This document shows positions 1 to 8,199 of a stretch of DNA of 51,762 nt, piece by piece. Each line of letters starts with the position of its first letter. The stretch's first letter is position 1. The stretch lies in assembly GCF_004614195.1 (NCBI RefSeq), contig NZ_SPUM01000037.1, forward strand, positions 1 through 51,762, read 5' to 3'. The stretch comes from Massilia horti. Lineage in GTDB: Bacteria; Pseudomonadota; Gammaproteobacteria; Burkholderiales; Burkholderiaceae_D. The notes under the pieces were generated by a model. It saw nothing but the letters and a program-made list of their open reading frames with translations, had not been told where the DNA came from and made no database searches. Position numbers and translations under genes: made by a program.

Positions 1-104
1 GTAAGCGCAGGCGTAACACAATTTTCGATGGCCTACTCAGGTCAGGACGCTGCACATCCGTACAGTGCTTTCTTTCACGTTACGATCCCTTCCGCTCCGC
101 GTTC

Positions 105-1472
105 TCAGTTCTTCATGTCCTGCGCCGCCTTTGGCACCGGCCGTTTGAGCCAATCCTCCGGCACCGGCACGATGCAGATGTTCATGCTGCGCCCGTCCTC
201 CGACAGCATCGCCGACTGGATCTCGATCTTGGTGCCGTCGGCATTGAAGGTCGGGTGCGGGTGGTCGGCCGCAGTGGTCTTGTGTCCGGTGGTGAGCATC
301 CTCATTTCGCGTGTGTTCCGGTCGATCAGGTAGACACTGCGCGAGAAGTCGTCGCCCACTGCCCAGCGGCCGTCGCTGGAGCCGTGCACGTGCCACAGGC
401 CGCTGCCGGATGGCGTCTGGCCCGCGATCGTCATCTGGCGCGTGCGCAGGTTGACGATCGCAAGGCCGGTCGGTTTTTCGCGGGTGCCGCTGTCGCCCCA
501 CGCCGTGTCCTGGCCCGGGTTGGCGCCGCCCACGTCGGTACCCGGTGCGTTGACCGCGGCGGCCGCGCCCGGAATCTGGCGGTGGCCCATGATCGCCATT
601 GCCACTTCGTCTTTCGAGATCACCGCTTCATGCGTGACCCATTCGTACGGCGCTTCCGGGTACAGCGGGCGCAGGCCGCTGCCGTCGGCCTTGACGGTCC
701 AGGTGCGCTGCGGCGATTTGCCGCCGGTCTCCCAGCAGAACACGATCTCGCCCGGGTTCCACAGGTTGGCCTGGATGTGGCCGATCTGGAACGGCACCGA
801 TACCACGTGCCGAACCTCGCCGGTACGGATGTTGGCGCGGGCGATGCCGTTCGGGCCGGCGCCCATGTTGCGCGGGCCGAAGTTCGGCTCGATCTTGGTC
901 CCTTCAGGCAGGTGGCGCGCGGCTTCGTCTTTGCCGACGCGGAAGTACACCCATTCCTCGTCGGCGTCGAGCGCCATGTCGCCGCCGGCTTCCAGGCTGG
1001 CTGGCAGGGTGACGCTGACACGCTGGTAGCTGCTCGCCGGCTGCATTTTGCCGGCCTTGCTGTCTGCGAACACGCGCGCCAGGTCGACCTCGACCACCTG
1101 CACGCCATCGTCTGCCTTGCGCATGAAGTACAGCTTCATGGATTTGCGCGCCAGGTTCAGCATGCCTGCATAGCCGCCCTCGGAGACCTGCACGATGTCG
1201 CCGGTCGCTTCATTGACCGCCATCGCCTCGCCTTGCGCCAGGCGCGAGCGGAACACGACCCATTTGCCGTCCGCGGTCCATTGCGGATGGGTGGGGTAGA
1301 TTTTCGAATCGCCGTGCGCTTTGCTGGTGAGGAAGGTGAGCATGGTCCCGGTTACCGGGTCTTTCACAACCTTGCGTTCGGATGGAAAGCGCTTGCCGAT
1401 CTGGCAGAAGGCGTCGGGTGACGCGATCAGGGCGGCGCACAGGCAGGCGTACAGCGGCAGGCGGGTAAACAT
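105..1472 (-). CDS. PL22-like oligogalacturonate lyase, secreted
   Basis: Predicted beta-propeller of the oligogalacturonate lyase (PL22) type, which splits short oligogalacturonides by beta-elimination. A hydrophobic N-terminal signal (about residues 1-24) ends near AFC, so the protein is probably periplasmic. Early on there is a SERKVVKDPVTG segment typical of oligogalacturonate lyases, then WD40/TolB-like repeats such as HPQWTADGKWVVF. Near the C-terminus an HPHPTFNADG motif supplies the paired histidines that bind metal in characterised PL22 enzymes. I chose the ATG at 1472 because GGAG sits 8 bases upstream; a GTG at 1481 is possible. It diverges from the tandem esterase gene. It differs clearly from the second PL22 gene at 8200, so it may act on another oligomer. 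A general TolB-like sugar-binding propeller is the alternative. Confidence 0.65.
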   Translation of the reverse strand: MFTRLPLYACLCAALIASPDAFCQIGKRFPSERKVVKDPVTGTMLTFLTSKAHGDSKIYPTHPQWTADGKWVVFRSRLAQGEAMAVNEATGDIVQVSEGGYAGMLNLARKSMKLYFMRKADDGVQVVEVDLARVFADSKAGKMQPASSYQRVSVTLPASLEAGGDMALDADEEWVYFRVGKDEAARHLPEGTKIEPNFGPRNMGAGPNGIARANIRTGEVRHVVSVPFQIGHIQANLWNPGEIVFCWETGGKSPQRTWTVKADGSGLRPLYPEAPYEWVTHEAVISKDEVAMAIMGHRQIPGAAAAVNAPGTDVGGANPGQDTAWGDSGTREKPTGLAIVNLRTRQMTIAGQTPSGSGLWHVHGSSDGRWAVGDDFSRSVYLIDRNTREMRMLTTGHKTTAADHPHPTFNADGTKIEIQSAMLSEDGRSMNICIVPVPEDWLKRPVPKAAQDMKN

Positions 1473-1517
1473 GGGCAACACTCCACGGATTGGAAAATGC
1501 CCATTTTCACTCTACCA

Positions 1518-1529
1518 GTTGCCGGCAAC
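1518..1529. promoter_or_regulatory. 12-bp perfect palindrome between divergent pectin genes
   Basis: The sequence GTTGCCGGCAAC is a perfect palindrome with a central CG, lying 46 bp upstream of the PL22-like gene and about 95 bp upstream of the esterase operon. Its shape resembles LacI/GalR-type operators, so it could control both divergent units. No regulator gene lies nearby, and a chance palindrome in GC-rich DNA cannot be excluded. Confidence 0.25.
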
Positions 1530-1624
1530 CAATCATTTTGCTGATTCTTTCCGGGTAGTGGATTTCGTACCGAACATGGTCGCATAGAATCAAGGCTCTG
1601 CAAGAACAACGCGAAGAGTTTGCC

Positions 1625-3277
1625 ATGTCGTTCCTGTCCGTGATGCTGCGCGCTGCCGCAGCCTTGCTGGTCTTGTCCGGCCCGGTCCTGGCGCAATCGC
1701 TGCCGCCCGCCGTCAATACCGATCCCGCCCGCGCCCAGGTGGTACTGCCTGAACCGGCCAATCCCAAACTGCCATCGATTATCCTGATCGGCGATTCCAC
1801 CGTGCGCAATGGACGCGACGACGGCCAGGGCAAAGGGCCGGCCGGCCAGTGGGGTTGGGGTAACCCGATCGCGGCTTACTTCGACCCCGCGAAGGTCAAT
1901 GTGGTGAACCGCGCGGTCGGCGGCCTTTCCAGCCGCACCTACCTCACCAGCGGCCACTGGGAGCGCACGCTGGCCTTCGTCAAGCCGGGCGACATCGTGC
2001 TGATGCAGTTCGGGCACAACGACGCCTCGCCAGTCAACGACACCAGCCGCGCGCGTGGCACCATCAAGGGGGTTGGCGAGGAAACCGAGGAAATCGACAA
2101 CCTGCTAACGCAAAAGCACGAAGTGGTGCACAGCTATGGCTGGTACCTGCGCAAGTTCGTCGCCGACATCCGCGCCAGGGGCGCCACGCCGGTCATCGTT
2201 TCGCTCATTCCCCGCAAGATGTGGGACGAAGAGGGCAAGGTGCGCCGCAACAAGAACGATTACGCCGGCTGGGCGGAGCAGGTTGCGGCTGCGGAGAAGG
2301 TCGGCTTCATCGACCTGAACGAGCTGGCCGCACGCCGCTACGACGAGCTGGGGCGCGAAGCCGTGATGAACATGTTCCCGCTGACGACGCCGGACGAACG
2401 GGTACACACCAACTGGGCCGGCGCCGAGCTCAATGCGCAGATCGTGGTGCAGGGCCTGAAGGCGCTCGGTGACCCGCGCATCGCCTCGTTCATCAAAGCA
2501 CGCGAGGACGAACGCCCGGTGCAGGATGCGCGCACCGTGCGGTCGGAGGCGCCGCGCGATCCCAAGCTGCCGACCCTATTCCTGGTCGGCGATTCGACCG
2601 TCAAGAGCGGTGGCCAGAACGGCGCCATCGGCTGGGGCGAGCGCATTGCGCCGTTCTTTGACGAGCGCACAATCAACGTCGTCAACAGCGCCATTGGTGG
2701 GCGCAGCAGCCGCACCTTCCTTACCGAGGGCCGCTGGGACAAGGTGGTATCGATGCTCAAGGCCGGTGACTGGGTCGTGATCCAGTTCGGCCACAACGAC
2801 GGCGGGCGCATCGGCGACCCGGCGATGAAGGGACGCGCCTCCGGCCCTGGCACCGGGCCAGAGACGGTGGAAGACGCCAAGCGGGACGGCACCAGGGAAC
2901 AGGTGCACACCTTTGGCTGGTACATGGCCAAGTACGTGGCCGACGCCAAGGCCAGGGGCGCTACCGTCATCCTCGCTTCGCCGATCCCGCACCGCGACAA
3001 ATGGCAGGAAGAGCGCGACTTCGCCAACTTCGCCGAATGGGACAAGCAGGTGGCCGCCAGCAGTGGCGCGTTTTTCATGGACCTGACGATGTGGGTTTCG
3101 AACGGCTACCGCGAGATCGGCGCGGACAAGGTCAATACCTTTTTCTCGGACGCGCGCACGCATACCAATGCCGCCGGCGCGCACTTCAATGCAGAGCGCG
3201 TGGTGGCGGGCCTGAAGGCACTGCCGGGCAATCCGCTGGCGCCGTATTTCTCTGCAATGGCAGGAGCTGTTAAATGA
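1625..3277 (+). CDS. Tandem two-domain rhamnogalacturonan acetylesterase (CE12)
   Basis: Secreted enzyme expected to remove acetyl groups from rhamnogalacturonan so that lyases can reach the backbone. A signal peptide of about 23 residues (ending VLAQS) is followed by two complete SGNH-hydrolase domains of the RhgT/CE12 type. Domain 1 (about 50-285) has IGDSTVRNG, the MQFGHND block and a DERVHTNWAG Asp/His block. Domain 2 (about 315-540) has VGDSTVKSG, IQFGHNDGG and DARTHTNAAG. Both Ser-Asp-His sets look intact, and at 550 residues the protein is twice the usual family length. It is first in a plus-strand operon and overlaps the PL26 gene by 4 bp (ATGA), suggesting coupled translation. Confidence 0.88.
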   Translation: MSFLSVMLRAAAALLVLSGPVLAQSLPPAVNTDPARAQVVLPEPANPKLPSIILIGDSTVRNGRDDGQGKGPAGQWGWGNPIAAYFDPAKVNVVNRAVGGLSSRTYLTSGHWERTLAFVKPGDIVLMQFGHNDASPVNDTSRARGTIKGVGEETEEIDNLLTQKHEVVHSYGWYLRKFVADIRARGATPVIVSLIPRKMWDEEGKVRRNKNDYAGWAEQVAAAEKVGFIDLNELAARRYDELGREAVMNMFPLTTPDERVHTNWAGAELNAQIVVQGLKALGDPRIASFIKAREDERPVQDARTVRSEAPRDPKLPTLFLVGDSTVKSGGQNGAIGWGERIAPFFDERTINVVNSAIGGRSSRTFLTEGRWDKVVSMLKAGDWVVIQFGHNDGGRIGDPAMKGRASGPGTGPETVEDAKRDGTREQVHTFGWYMAKYVADAKARGATVILASPIPHRDKWQEERDFANFAEWDKQVAASSGAFFMDLTMWVSNGYREIGADKVNTFFSDARTHTNAAGAHFNAERVVAGLKALPGNPLAPYFSAMAGAVK

Positions 3278-6036
3278 TGAAAACGATGAAATGGGGACTG
3301 GCCACCGGCGCAATGGCACTCCTTATGACCGCGGGCGCAAGCCAGGCCGCGCCCGCCGATGTGGCCGTCAACTGGGTCGGCGATGCACCTGCCGTCAACA
3401 CCGGCGTGAGCTGGGGCGTGCCCTGGCCGCAGGGCGCGGTGCGCAAGGACCAGGCGTTCGCCTTGAAAGGCCCGGACGGCAAGGCGCTGCCCCTGCAGAC
3501 CTGGCCGCTGGCCTACTGGCCGGACGGCTCGCTCAAGTTCAGTGGCTTTGCCACCGTGGCTAGCGCGGCGGGGCCGTATGTGATCTCGGCGGGAGCAGGC
3601 GCGGCACCTGGCGCTGCCCTCAACGTGCAGGTCGGGAAGGAGTTCATCGATATCAGCACCGGTGCGTCGAAGGTGCGCGTGGGTACGCGCGGCACGGATT
3701 TGATCCAGACGATTTCCGTCGATGGCCGGGAGGTGGCGCGCAGCGGCCGCCTGGTCGGACTGGTCCAGCAAGGCCCGGATCCGGAAGAGGGCGCCATGCC
3801 CGCCCGCGCCGGCTTCGCATCCAAGATTGACAAGGTCACGGTGGAGCAGTCCGGCCCGGTGCGTGCCGTGCTCAAGGTCGAGGGCAAGCACAAGCTGGCC
3901 AAGGGCGGGCGTGAGTGGCTGCCGTTTTCGCTGCGCCTGTATTTTTACGCAGGCGATCCGGCCATCCACGTGGTCCACACCTTCGTCTACGATGGCGACC
4001 AGAAGAAGGACTTCATCCGCGGTCTCGGCCTGCGCTTTACCGTGCCGATGCGCGAAGAGGTGTACAACCGCCACGTGGCGTTCAGCGGCCAGGATGGGGG
4101 CCTCTGGATGGAATCGCTGCAGCCGGGTGACCTGAATGCCGATCCGCGCCAGGTGGCTGGCGAGAAGATCGACGGCGGGCGCTTCTACGGCGTCAAGGAC
4201 AAGGAGCAGCTGGCCATCTGGAGCGATTACAAGCTCACCCAGCCTTCGCCGAACGGCTTCAACATCCTCAAGCGCACCAATGCCCAAAGCACCTGGGTGT
4301 TCTCGGATGCTGGCAAGCGCGCATCCGGCCTTGTCTTTGCGGGGGACGTGTCGGGCGGCCTGGCCGTTAGCGTCAAGGATTTCTGGCAGAGCTATCCGAC
4401 CGCTTTCGATGTGCGCAACGCGGCCGGCAAGGCAGCCGAGCTGACTGCCTGGCTGTGGTCGCCCGAAGCGCCGGCCATGGACATGCGCCACTACGCCACC
4501 CGCGCACACGGGTTGACGGCAACCTACGAGGACGTGCAGGACGGGATGTCGCAGGCCTACGGCGTGGCCCGCACTAGCGAGTTCACGCTGTATCCGTCCG
4601 CCGCCGTGCCTTCGCGCGACCAGCTGGTGGCCATGGCCAAGGCCGGTGGCGCGCGTGCGCTGCTGTCGGCGTCGCCGGCGTATATCCATTCGGCCGGGGT
4701 GTTTGGCGTGTGGAGCCCGGTGGATCGCTCCACGCCGGCGCGGGCGGCGATCGAGGACAAGCTCGATTCGGTGCTGGCGTTTTACAAGCAGCAGCAGGAC
4801 GACCGCCACTGGTACGGCTTCTGGACGTATGGCGACGTGATCCACAGCTACAACTTCCGCCGCCATGTGTGGAACTACGACCATGGGGGCTACGCCTGGG
4901 ATAACACGGAACTGGGCACGCCGCTTTGGATCTGGGCCAGCTACCTGCGCAGCGGACGCGCCGACCTGTTCCGCATGGCGGAGGCGCTGGCACGCAACAC
5001 CAGCGAGACCAACGTGTATCACATCGGCCCGATGATGGGCCTCGGTTCGCGCCACAACGTGGTCAAGTGGGGCGACGGGTCCAAGGAAGGCCGCATCAGC
5101 CAGGCCGCGCACTGGCGCCCGTTCTACTACCTGACCACTGACGAGCGTATCGGAGACGTGATGCGCGAGCAGCTGCAGGCGGACAAGGCGATGATCAAGT
5201 TCGACCCGATGCGCCTGGCGCAGCCGGTGCTGCCGCAGGACCCGAAGTATCCGGGCCGGATCCGCATCGGCCCAGACTGGTACGTACTGGCCGGGAATTG
5301 GATGACCGAATGGGAACGCACCGGCGACACCAAGTGGCGCGATCGCATCAACGCGGGCGTGGACTCGATCCTGCAAATGCCGTTCTGGCTGCGTTCTGGC
5401 GTGCGCAACGGCCTCAATCCGGACCTGGGCGGTAACAAGATCGGCCCGCTCAAGGGGCGCGGCAGCATGACCGTTGGCTACGATCCCGCCACCGGCAAGC
5501 TGCACCCGATCCCCGACCCGCTCGAGGGCCAGCAAGTGCCGGTGCTGTACAACCTGTCCACCATTCAGGGCGGCGCGGAGGTGATGTTCGAGCTGGTGCC
5601 GCTGCTCGGCCGCAAGGACTTTGCTACCGCATGGCTGCAGTATGCGCGCCTGGGCGAAGCGCCGGCGGAGGTCTTGTTGAAGGACAAGGAGACCGGTACC
5701 GAAGGCGCCAATGGCGAGTACGTGGAAAAGGCGCAGGGTGGTCCGCGTCTTGCGGCCTACGCCTACGCGCAGACGAAGAATCCGGCCTTCGCCAAACACG
5801 CGATCGAGAACATGGTCCGCTGGCGCGGCGCGGTTCCGCGTCCGTTGAGCGGCCCGGATGTGCTCAATCCGACCACCGAAGCATTCGGCGTCTCGACCAA
5901 CGACGCGGCCCAGAGTGGACTGACGATGATCGAATCGCTGGCCCTGTTGGGCGACGCGCTGCCGCATGAATTGCCGCCACCGCCGCCGATGGCTGAGCGC
6001 CGCGGAACGGGCGAGGGCCCGGCGCGCAGGCAGTAA
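3274..6036 (+). CDS. PL26 exo-rhamnogalacturonan lyase
   Basis: Large secreted protein (920 residues, signal peptide to about residue 25, ASQAAP) resembling PL26 exo-rhamnogalacturonan lyases such as Penicillium PcRGLX. That family releases unsaturated galacturonosyl-rhamnose units from RG-I ends. The N-terminal region (about 30-110), with VNWVGDAPAVNTGVSWGVPW and LQTWPLAYWPDGSLKFSGF, matches the family's N-terminal barrel. The middle (about 500-640), with HRYVWNYDHGGYAWDNTE-like Trp/Tyr/Asp-rich sequence (actual text RRHVWNYDHGGYAWDNTEL), fits an alpha/alpha-barrel catalytic part. Its length is normal for the family. It sits in the operon between CE12 and DUF6250, with GGAG upstream of the overlapping ATG. 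The family call is from memory of motifs; the exact cleavage mode is inferred. Confidence 0.78.
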   Translation: MMKTMKWGLATGAMALLMTAGASQAAPADVAVNWVGDAPAVNTGVSWGVPWPQGAVRKDQAFALKGPDGKALPLQTWPLAYWPDGSLKFSGFATVASAAGPYVISAGAGAAPGAALNVQVGKEFIDISTGASKVRVGTRGTDLIQTISVDGREVARSGRLVGLVQQGPDPEEGAMPARAGFASKIDKVTVEQSGPVRAVLKVEGKHKLAKGGREWLPFSLRLYFYAGDPAIHVVHTFVYDGDQKKDFIRGLGLRFTVPMREEVYNRHVAFSGQDGGLWMESLQPGDLNADPRQVAGEKIDGGRFYGVKDKEQLAIWSDYKLTQPSPNGFNILKRTNAQSTWVFSDAGKRASGLVFAGDVSGGLAVSVKDFWQSYPTAFDVRNAAGKAAELTAWLWSPEAPAMDMRHYATRAHGLTATYEDVQDGMSQAYGVARTSEFTLYPSAAVPSRDQLVAMAKAGGARALLSASPAYIHSAGVFGVWSPVDRSTPARAAIEDKLDSVLAFYKQQQDDRHWYGFWTYGDVIHSYNFRRHVWNYDHGGYAWDNTELGTPLWIWASYLRSGRADLFRMAEALARNTSETNVYHIGPMMGLGSRHNVVKWGDGSKEGRISQAAHWRPFYYLTTDERIGDVMREQLQADKAMIKFDPMRLAQPVLPQDPKYPGRIRIGPDWYVLAGNWMTEWERTGDTKWRDRINAGVDSILQMPFWLRSGVRNGLNPDLGGNKIGPLKGRGSMTVGYDPATGKLHPIPDPLEGQQVPVLYNLSTIQGGAEVMFELVPLLGRKDFATAWLQYARLGEAPAEVLLKDKETGTEGANGEYVEKAQGGPRLAAYAYAQTKNPAFAKHAIENMVRWRGAVPRPLSGPDVLNPTTEAFGVSTNDAAQSGLTMIESLALLGDALPHELPPPPPMAERRGTGEGPARRQ

Positions 6037-6048
6037 GGAGACGCCAGC

Positions 6049-6747
6049 ATGCTGATCAAACTGCTGGCCGCCGCCGCTATCGCCACCGTTACCGCCGGTG
6101 CGCAAGCGGCGCCGGCCGCCTGCACCCAGTGGGGGCAGCGGGGCGCACTGCTGTACCAGGACGACTTTGAAGGTCCGCTCAGTGGCTACGTGACCGAGTA
6201 CGCAAAAAAGCCCGGCAACGTGATCGCCAACCAGGACGGGCGCCTGCTGATCGACGTCGATTCCGGCGCGACCGTATGGCTTGACAAGCCGCTGTCCGGC
6301 AACCTGGTGATCACGTACACGCGGCGCGTGGTGATGGACGGCGGAAAGAACGACCGCCTGTCCGACTTCAACCACTTCTGGATGGCGCACGATCCCAACA
6401 ATGCCAAGCTGTTCACGCGTTCCGGCAAGTTCGAGGATTACGACAACCTGAACATGTACTACGTCGGCTTCGGCGGCAACACCAACTCGACCACGCGCTT
6501 TCGCCGTTATGGCAACGGCCAGCGCGTGGTGCTGGGCGAGTACCTCGATTCCTCCCACCTGCTCGAGCCGAACCGCGACTATGCCGTGGAGATCGCCGTC
6601 TACAACGGCTGCACACGCATGCTCGTGGACGGCAAAGAATACTTTTCATACCGCGATCCGCAGCCGTTCACGAGCGGCTATTTCGGCTTTCGCACCACAT
6701 GGTCGCGCCAGACGATCGACAACCTGAAGATCTATCAGCTCAAATGA
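6049..6747 (+). CDS. Secreted DUF6250 domain protein
   Basis: A 232-residue protein with a signal peptide (about 1-21, GAQAAPAAC). The mature part looks like a single beta-sandwich of the DUF6250/concanavalin-like type: QDDFEGPLSGYVTEYA at its start, NHFWMAHDPNN and NLNMYYVGFGGNTN in the middle, and a jelly-roll-like close (YFSYRDPQPFTSGYFGFRT). Such folds bind or cut polysaccharides. It lies 12 bp after the PL26 gene and 14 bp before GH105, so its substrate is probably rhamnogalacturonan or an RG-I fragment. No activity can be read from the sequence; it may be a lectin-like module or an uncharacterised lyase. AAGGAG precedes the ATG. Confidence 0.7.
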   Translation: MLIKLLAAAAIATVTAGAQAAPAACTQWGQRGALLYQDDFEGPLSGYVTEYAKKPGNVIANQDGRLLIDVDSGATVWLDKPLSGNLVITYTRRVVMDGGKNDRLSDFNHFWMAHDPNNAKLFTRSGKFEDYDNLNMYYVGFGGNTNSTTRFRRYGNGQRVVLGEYLDSSHLLEPNRDYAVEIAVYNGCTRMLVDGKEYFSYRDPQPFTSGYFGFRTTWSRQTIDNLKIYQLK

Positions 6748-6761
6748 AGGAGACGTGTTTG

Positions 6762-8186
6762 ATGAATGCCTCGAAGCTGCGCCGCCCCCTGATCGGCATG
6801 CTCGTCGCCGGCCTGTTCCCGGTGGCGCTGAACGTATCCGCCCAGGAAGCGCCGGCCGCTCAGGAGAAGGGCCCGGCCGCCGCCGACGCCATGCTGCACG
6901 CGCTGGAGGTCAAGTACCCGACCCCGTACCGCGCGATGGACGCGGCCGAAGTCAAGGCTGTGCTGGACCGCGTGTTCACCTACCTGGACCGCACCACTCC
7001 GGCCGAAATCATCAACAAGACCACCGGCGCACCGGTCACCGACCTGTCCAGCGCCGATCCGGAAGCTGTGCTCAAGCCGGGCGACTTCCGCCTGACCAGC
7101 TACGAATGGGGCGTGACCTATAGCGGCATGCTGGCCGCGGGCGCGGCCACCGGCGACAAGCGCTACACCGACTACGTGATGAAGCGGCATCAGCTGCTCT
7201 CGGATCTGACGAAGGCCTACTATCCGGCAGTGAAGGCGGACCCCAAGAATTCGCATGCGCCGATCAAAAGCTTCCTGAACCCGCATGCACTCGATGATGC
7301 GGGCGCCCTGTGCCACAGCTTCATGAAAGCCAAGCTGGCGGGTTCCGCCGTCGACTACTCCCAGATGATCGGCATCTGCGGCGACTTCGTGACCAAGAAG
7401 GAGTACCGCCTCAAGGACGGCACGCTGGCGCGCGGAGGCCCGGACGGCAATGGCGGCGCCAAGATGCGGCCGCTGCCCAACACCCTGTGGCTGGACGACC
7501 TGTTCATGGGCGTGCCGACCATGGCTTACATGGGCAAGACCACGGGCGAGCGCAAGTACTATGACGACGCCGTCAAGCAGGTGGTGCAGTTCTCCAAGCG
7601 CATGTTCAATCCAAGGCTCGGCATCTTCATGCACGGCTACGTGGAAGGGATGCGCGACCACCCCGAGATGCACTGGGCGCGCGCCAACGGCTGGGCGTTG
7701 ATGGCCATGGTCGAGGTGCTGGAAGTGCTGCCGAAGGACCACAAGGGCTACAACGCGGTGCTGGAACAGCTGCGCGCCCACATCAAGGGCCTGGCCTCAT
7801 ATCAGACCAAGGAAGGCTTCTGGCACCAGCTGATCGACCGTAACGACTCGTACCAGGAAACCTCGGCCACGGCGATCTACACCTACGCGATCGCACGCGC
7901 AGTCAATCGCGGCTACGTGGACGCGCAGATGTACGGCCCGATGGCCAACCTGGCCTGGAACGCCGTCGCCACCAAGGTCACGGGCAACGGCCAGATCGAA
8001 GGCATCTGCGTCGGCACCGGCATGGCGTTCGACCCTGCGTTCTACTACTTCCGCCCGACCAGCGTGAAGGCCGCGCATGGCTACGGCCCGACCCTGCTGG
8101 CCGGCGCCGAGATCATCGAGATGAACAAGAAGTTCAAGTTCGGGTTGAACGACAGCGGCCTGATGTTCCAGGGCGTGCGCCAATAA
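6762..8186 (+). CDS. GH105 unsaturated rhamnogalacturonyl hydrolase
   Basis: Member of the GH105/GH88 family (YteR/YesR type), which hydrolyses the unsaturated galacturonosyl residue that lyases leave at the non-reducing end of RG-I oligomers. The 474-residue product has a signal peptide (to about residue 28, NVSAQE). It shows WLDDLFMGVPTMAYMG at 243-258, where an aspartate is the catalytic acid in the family, then MHGYVEGMRDHPEMHWARANGWA and a C-terminal ATAIYTYAIARAV helix. I set the start at 6762, where AAGGAG sits upstream with good spacing and the signal peptide begins; an in-frame ATG at 6744 has poorer support. It is fourth in the RG-I operon, right after the lyases that would make its substrate. 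Confidence 0.88.
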   Translation: MNASKLRRPLIGMLVAGLFPVALNVSAQEAPAAQEKGPAAADAMLHALEVKYPTPYRAMDAAEVKAVLDRVFTYLDRTTPAEIINKTTGAPVTDLSSADPEAVLKPGDFRLTSYEWGVTYSGMLAAGAATGDKRYTDYVMKRHQLLSDLTKAYYPAVKADPKNSHAPIKSFLNPHALDDAGALCHSFMKAKLAGSAVDYSQMIGICGDFVTKKEYRLKDGTLARGGPDGNGGAKMRPLPNTLWLDDLFMGVPTMAYMGKTTGERKYYDDAVKQVVQFSKRMFNPRLGIFMHGYVEGMRDHPEMHWARANGWALMAMVEVLEVLPKDHKGYNAVLEQLRAHIKGLASYQTKEGFWHQLIDRNDSYQETSATAIYTYAIARAVNRGYVDAQMYGPMANLAWNAVATKVTGNGQIEGICVGTGMAFDPAFYYFRPTSVKAAHGYGPTLLAGAEIIEMNKKFKFGLNDSGLMFQGVRQ

Positions 8187-8199
8187 CCGCGGAGACAGC

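Noticed and set aside
1482..1624. Search for a KdgR-type operator before the pectin operons
   Set aside because: Nothing resembling the AT-rich KdgR box was seen; only the short GTTGCCGGCAAC palindrome stands out.
3106..6558. A very long minus-strand open frame (about 1150 codons) opposite the PL26 gene
   Set aside because: It is Arg/His/Ala-rich with no recognisable domain, and lies antisense to three well-supported genes; it is an effect of high GC at third positions.
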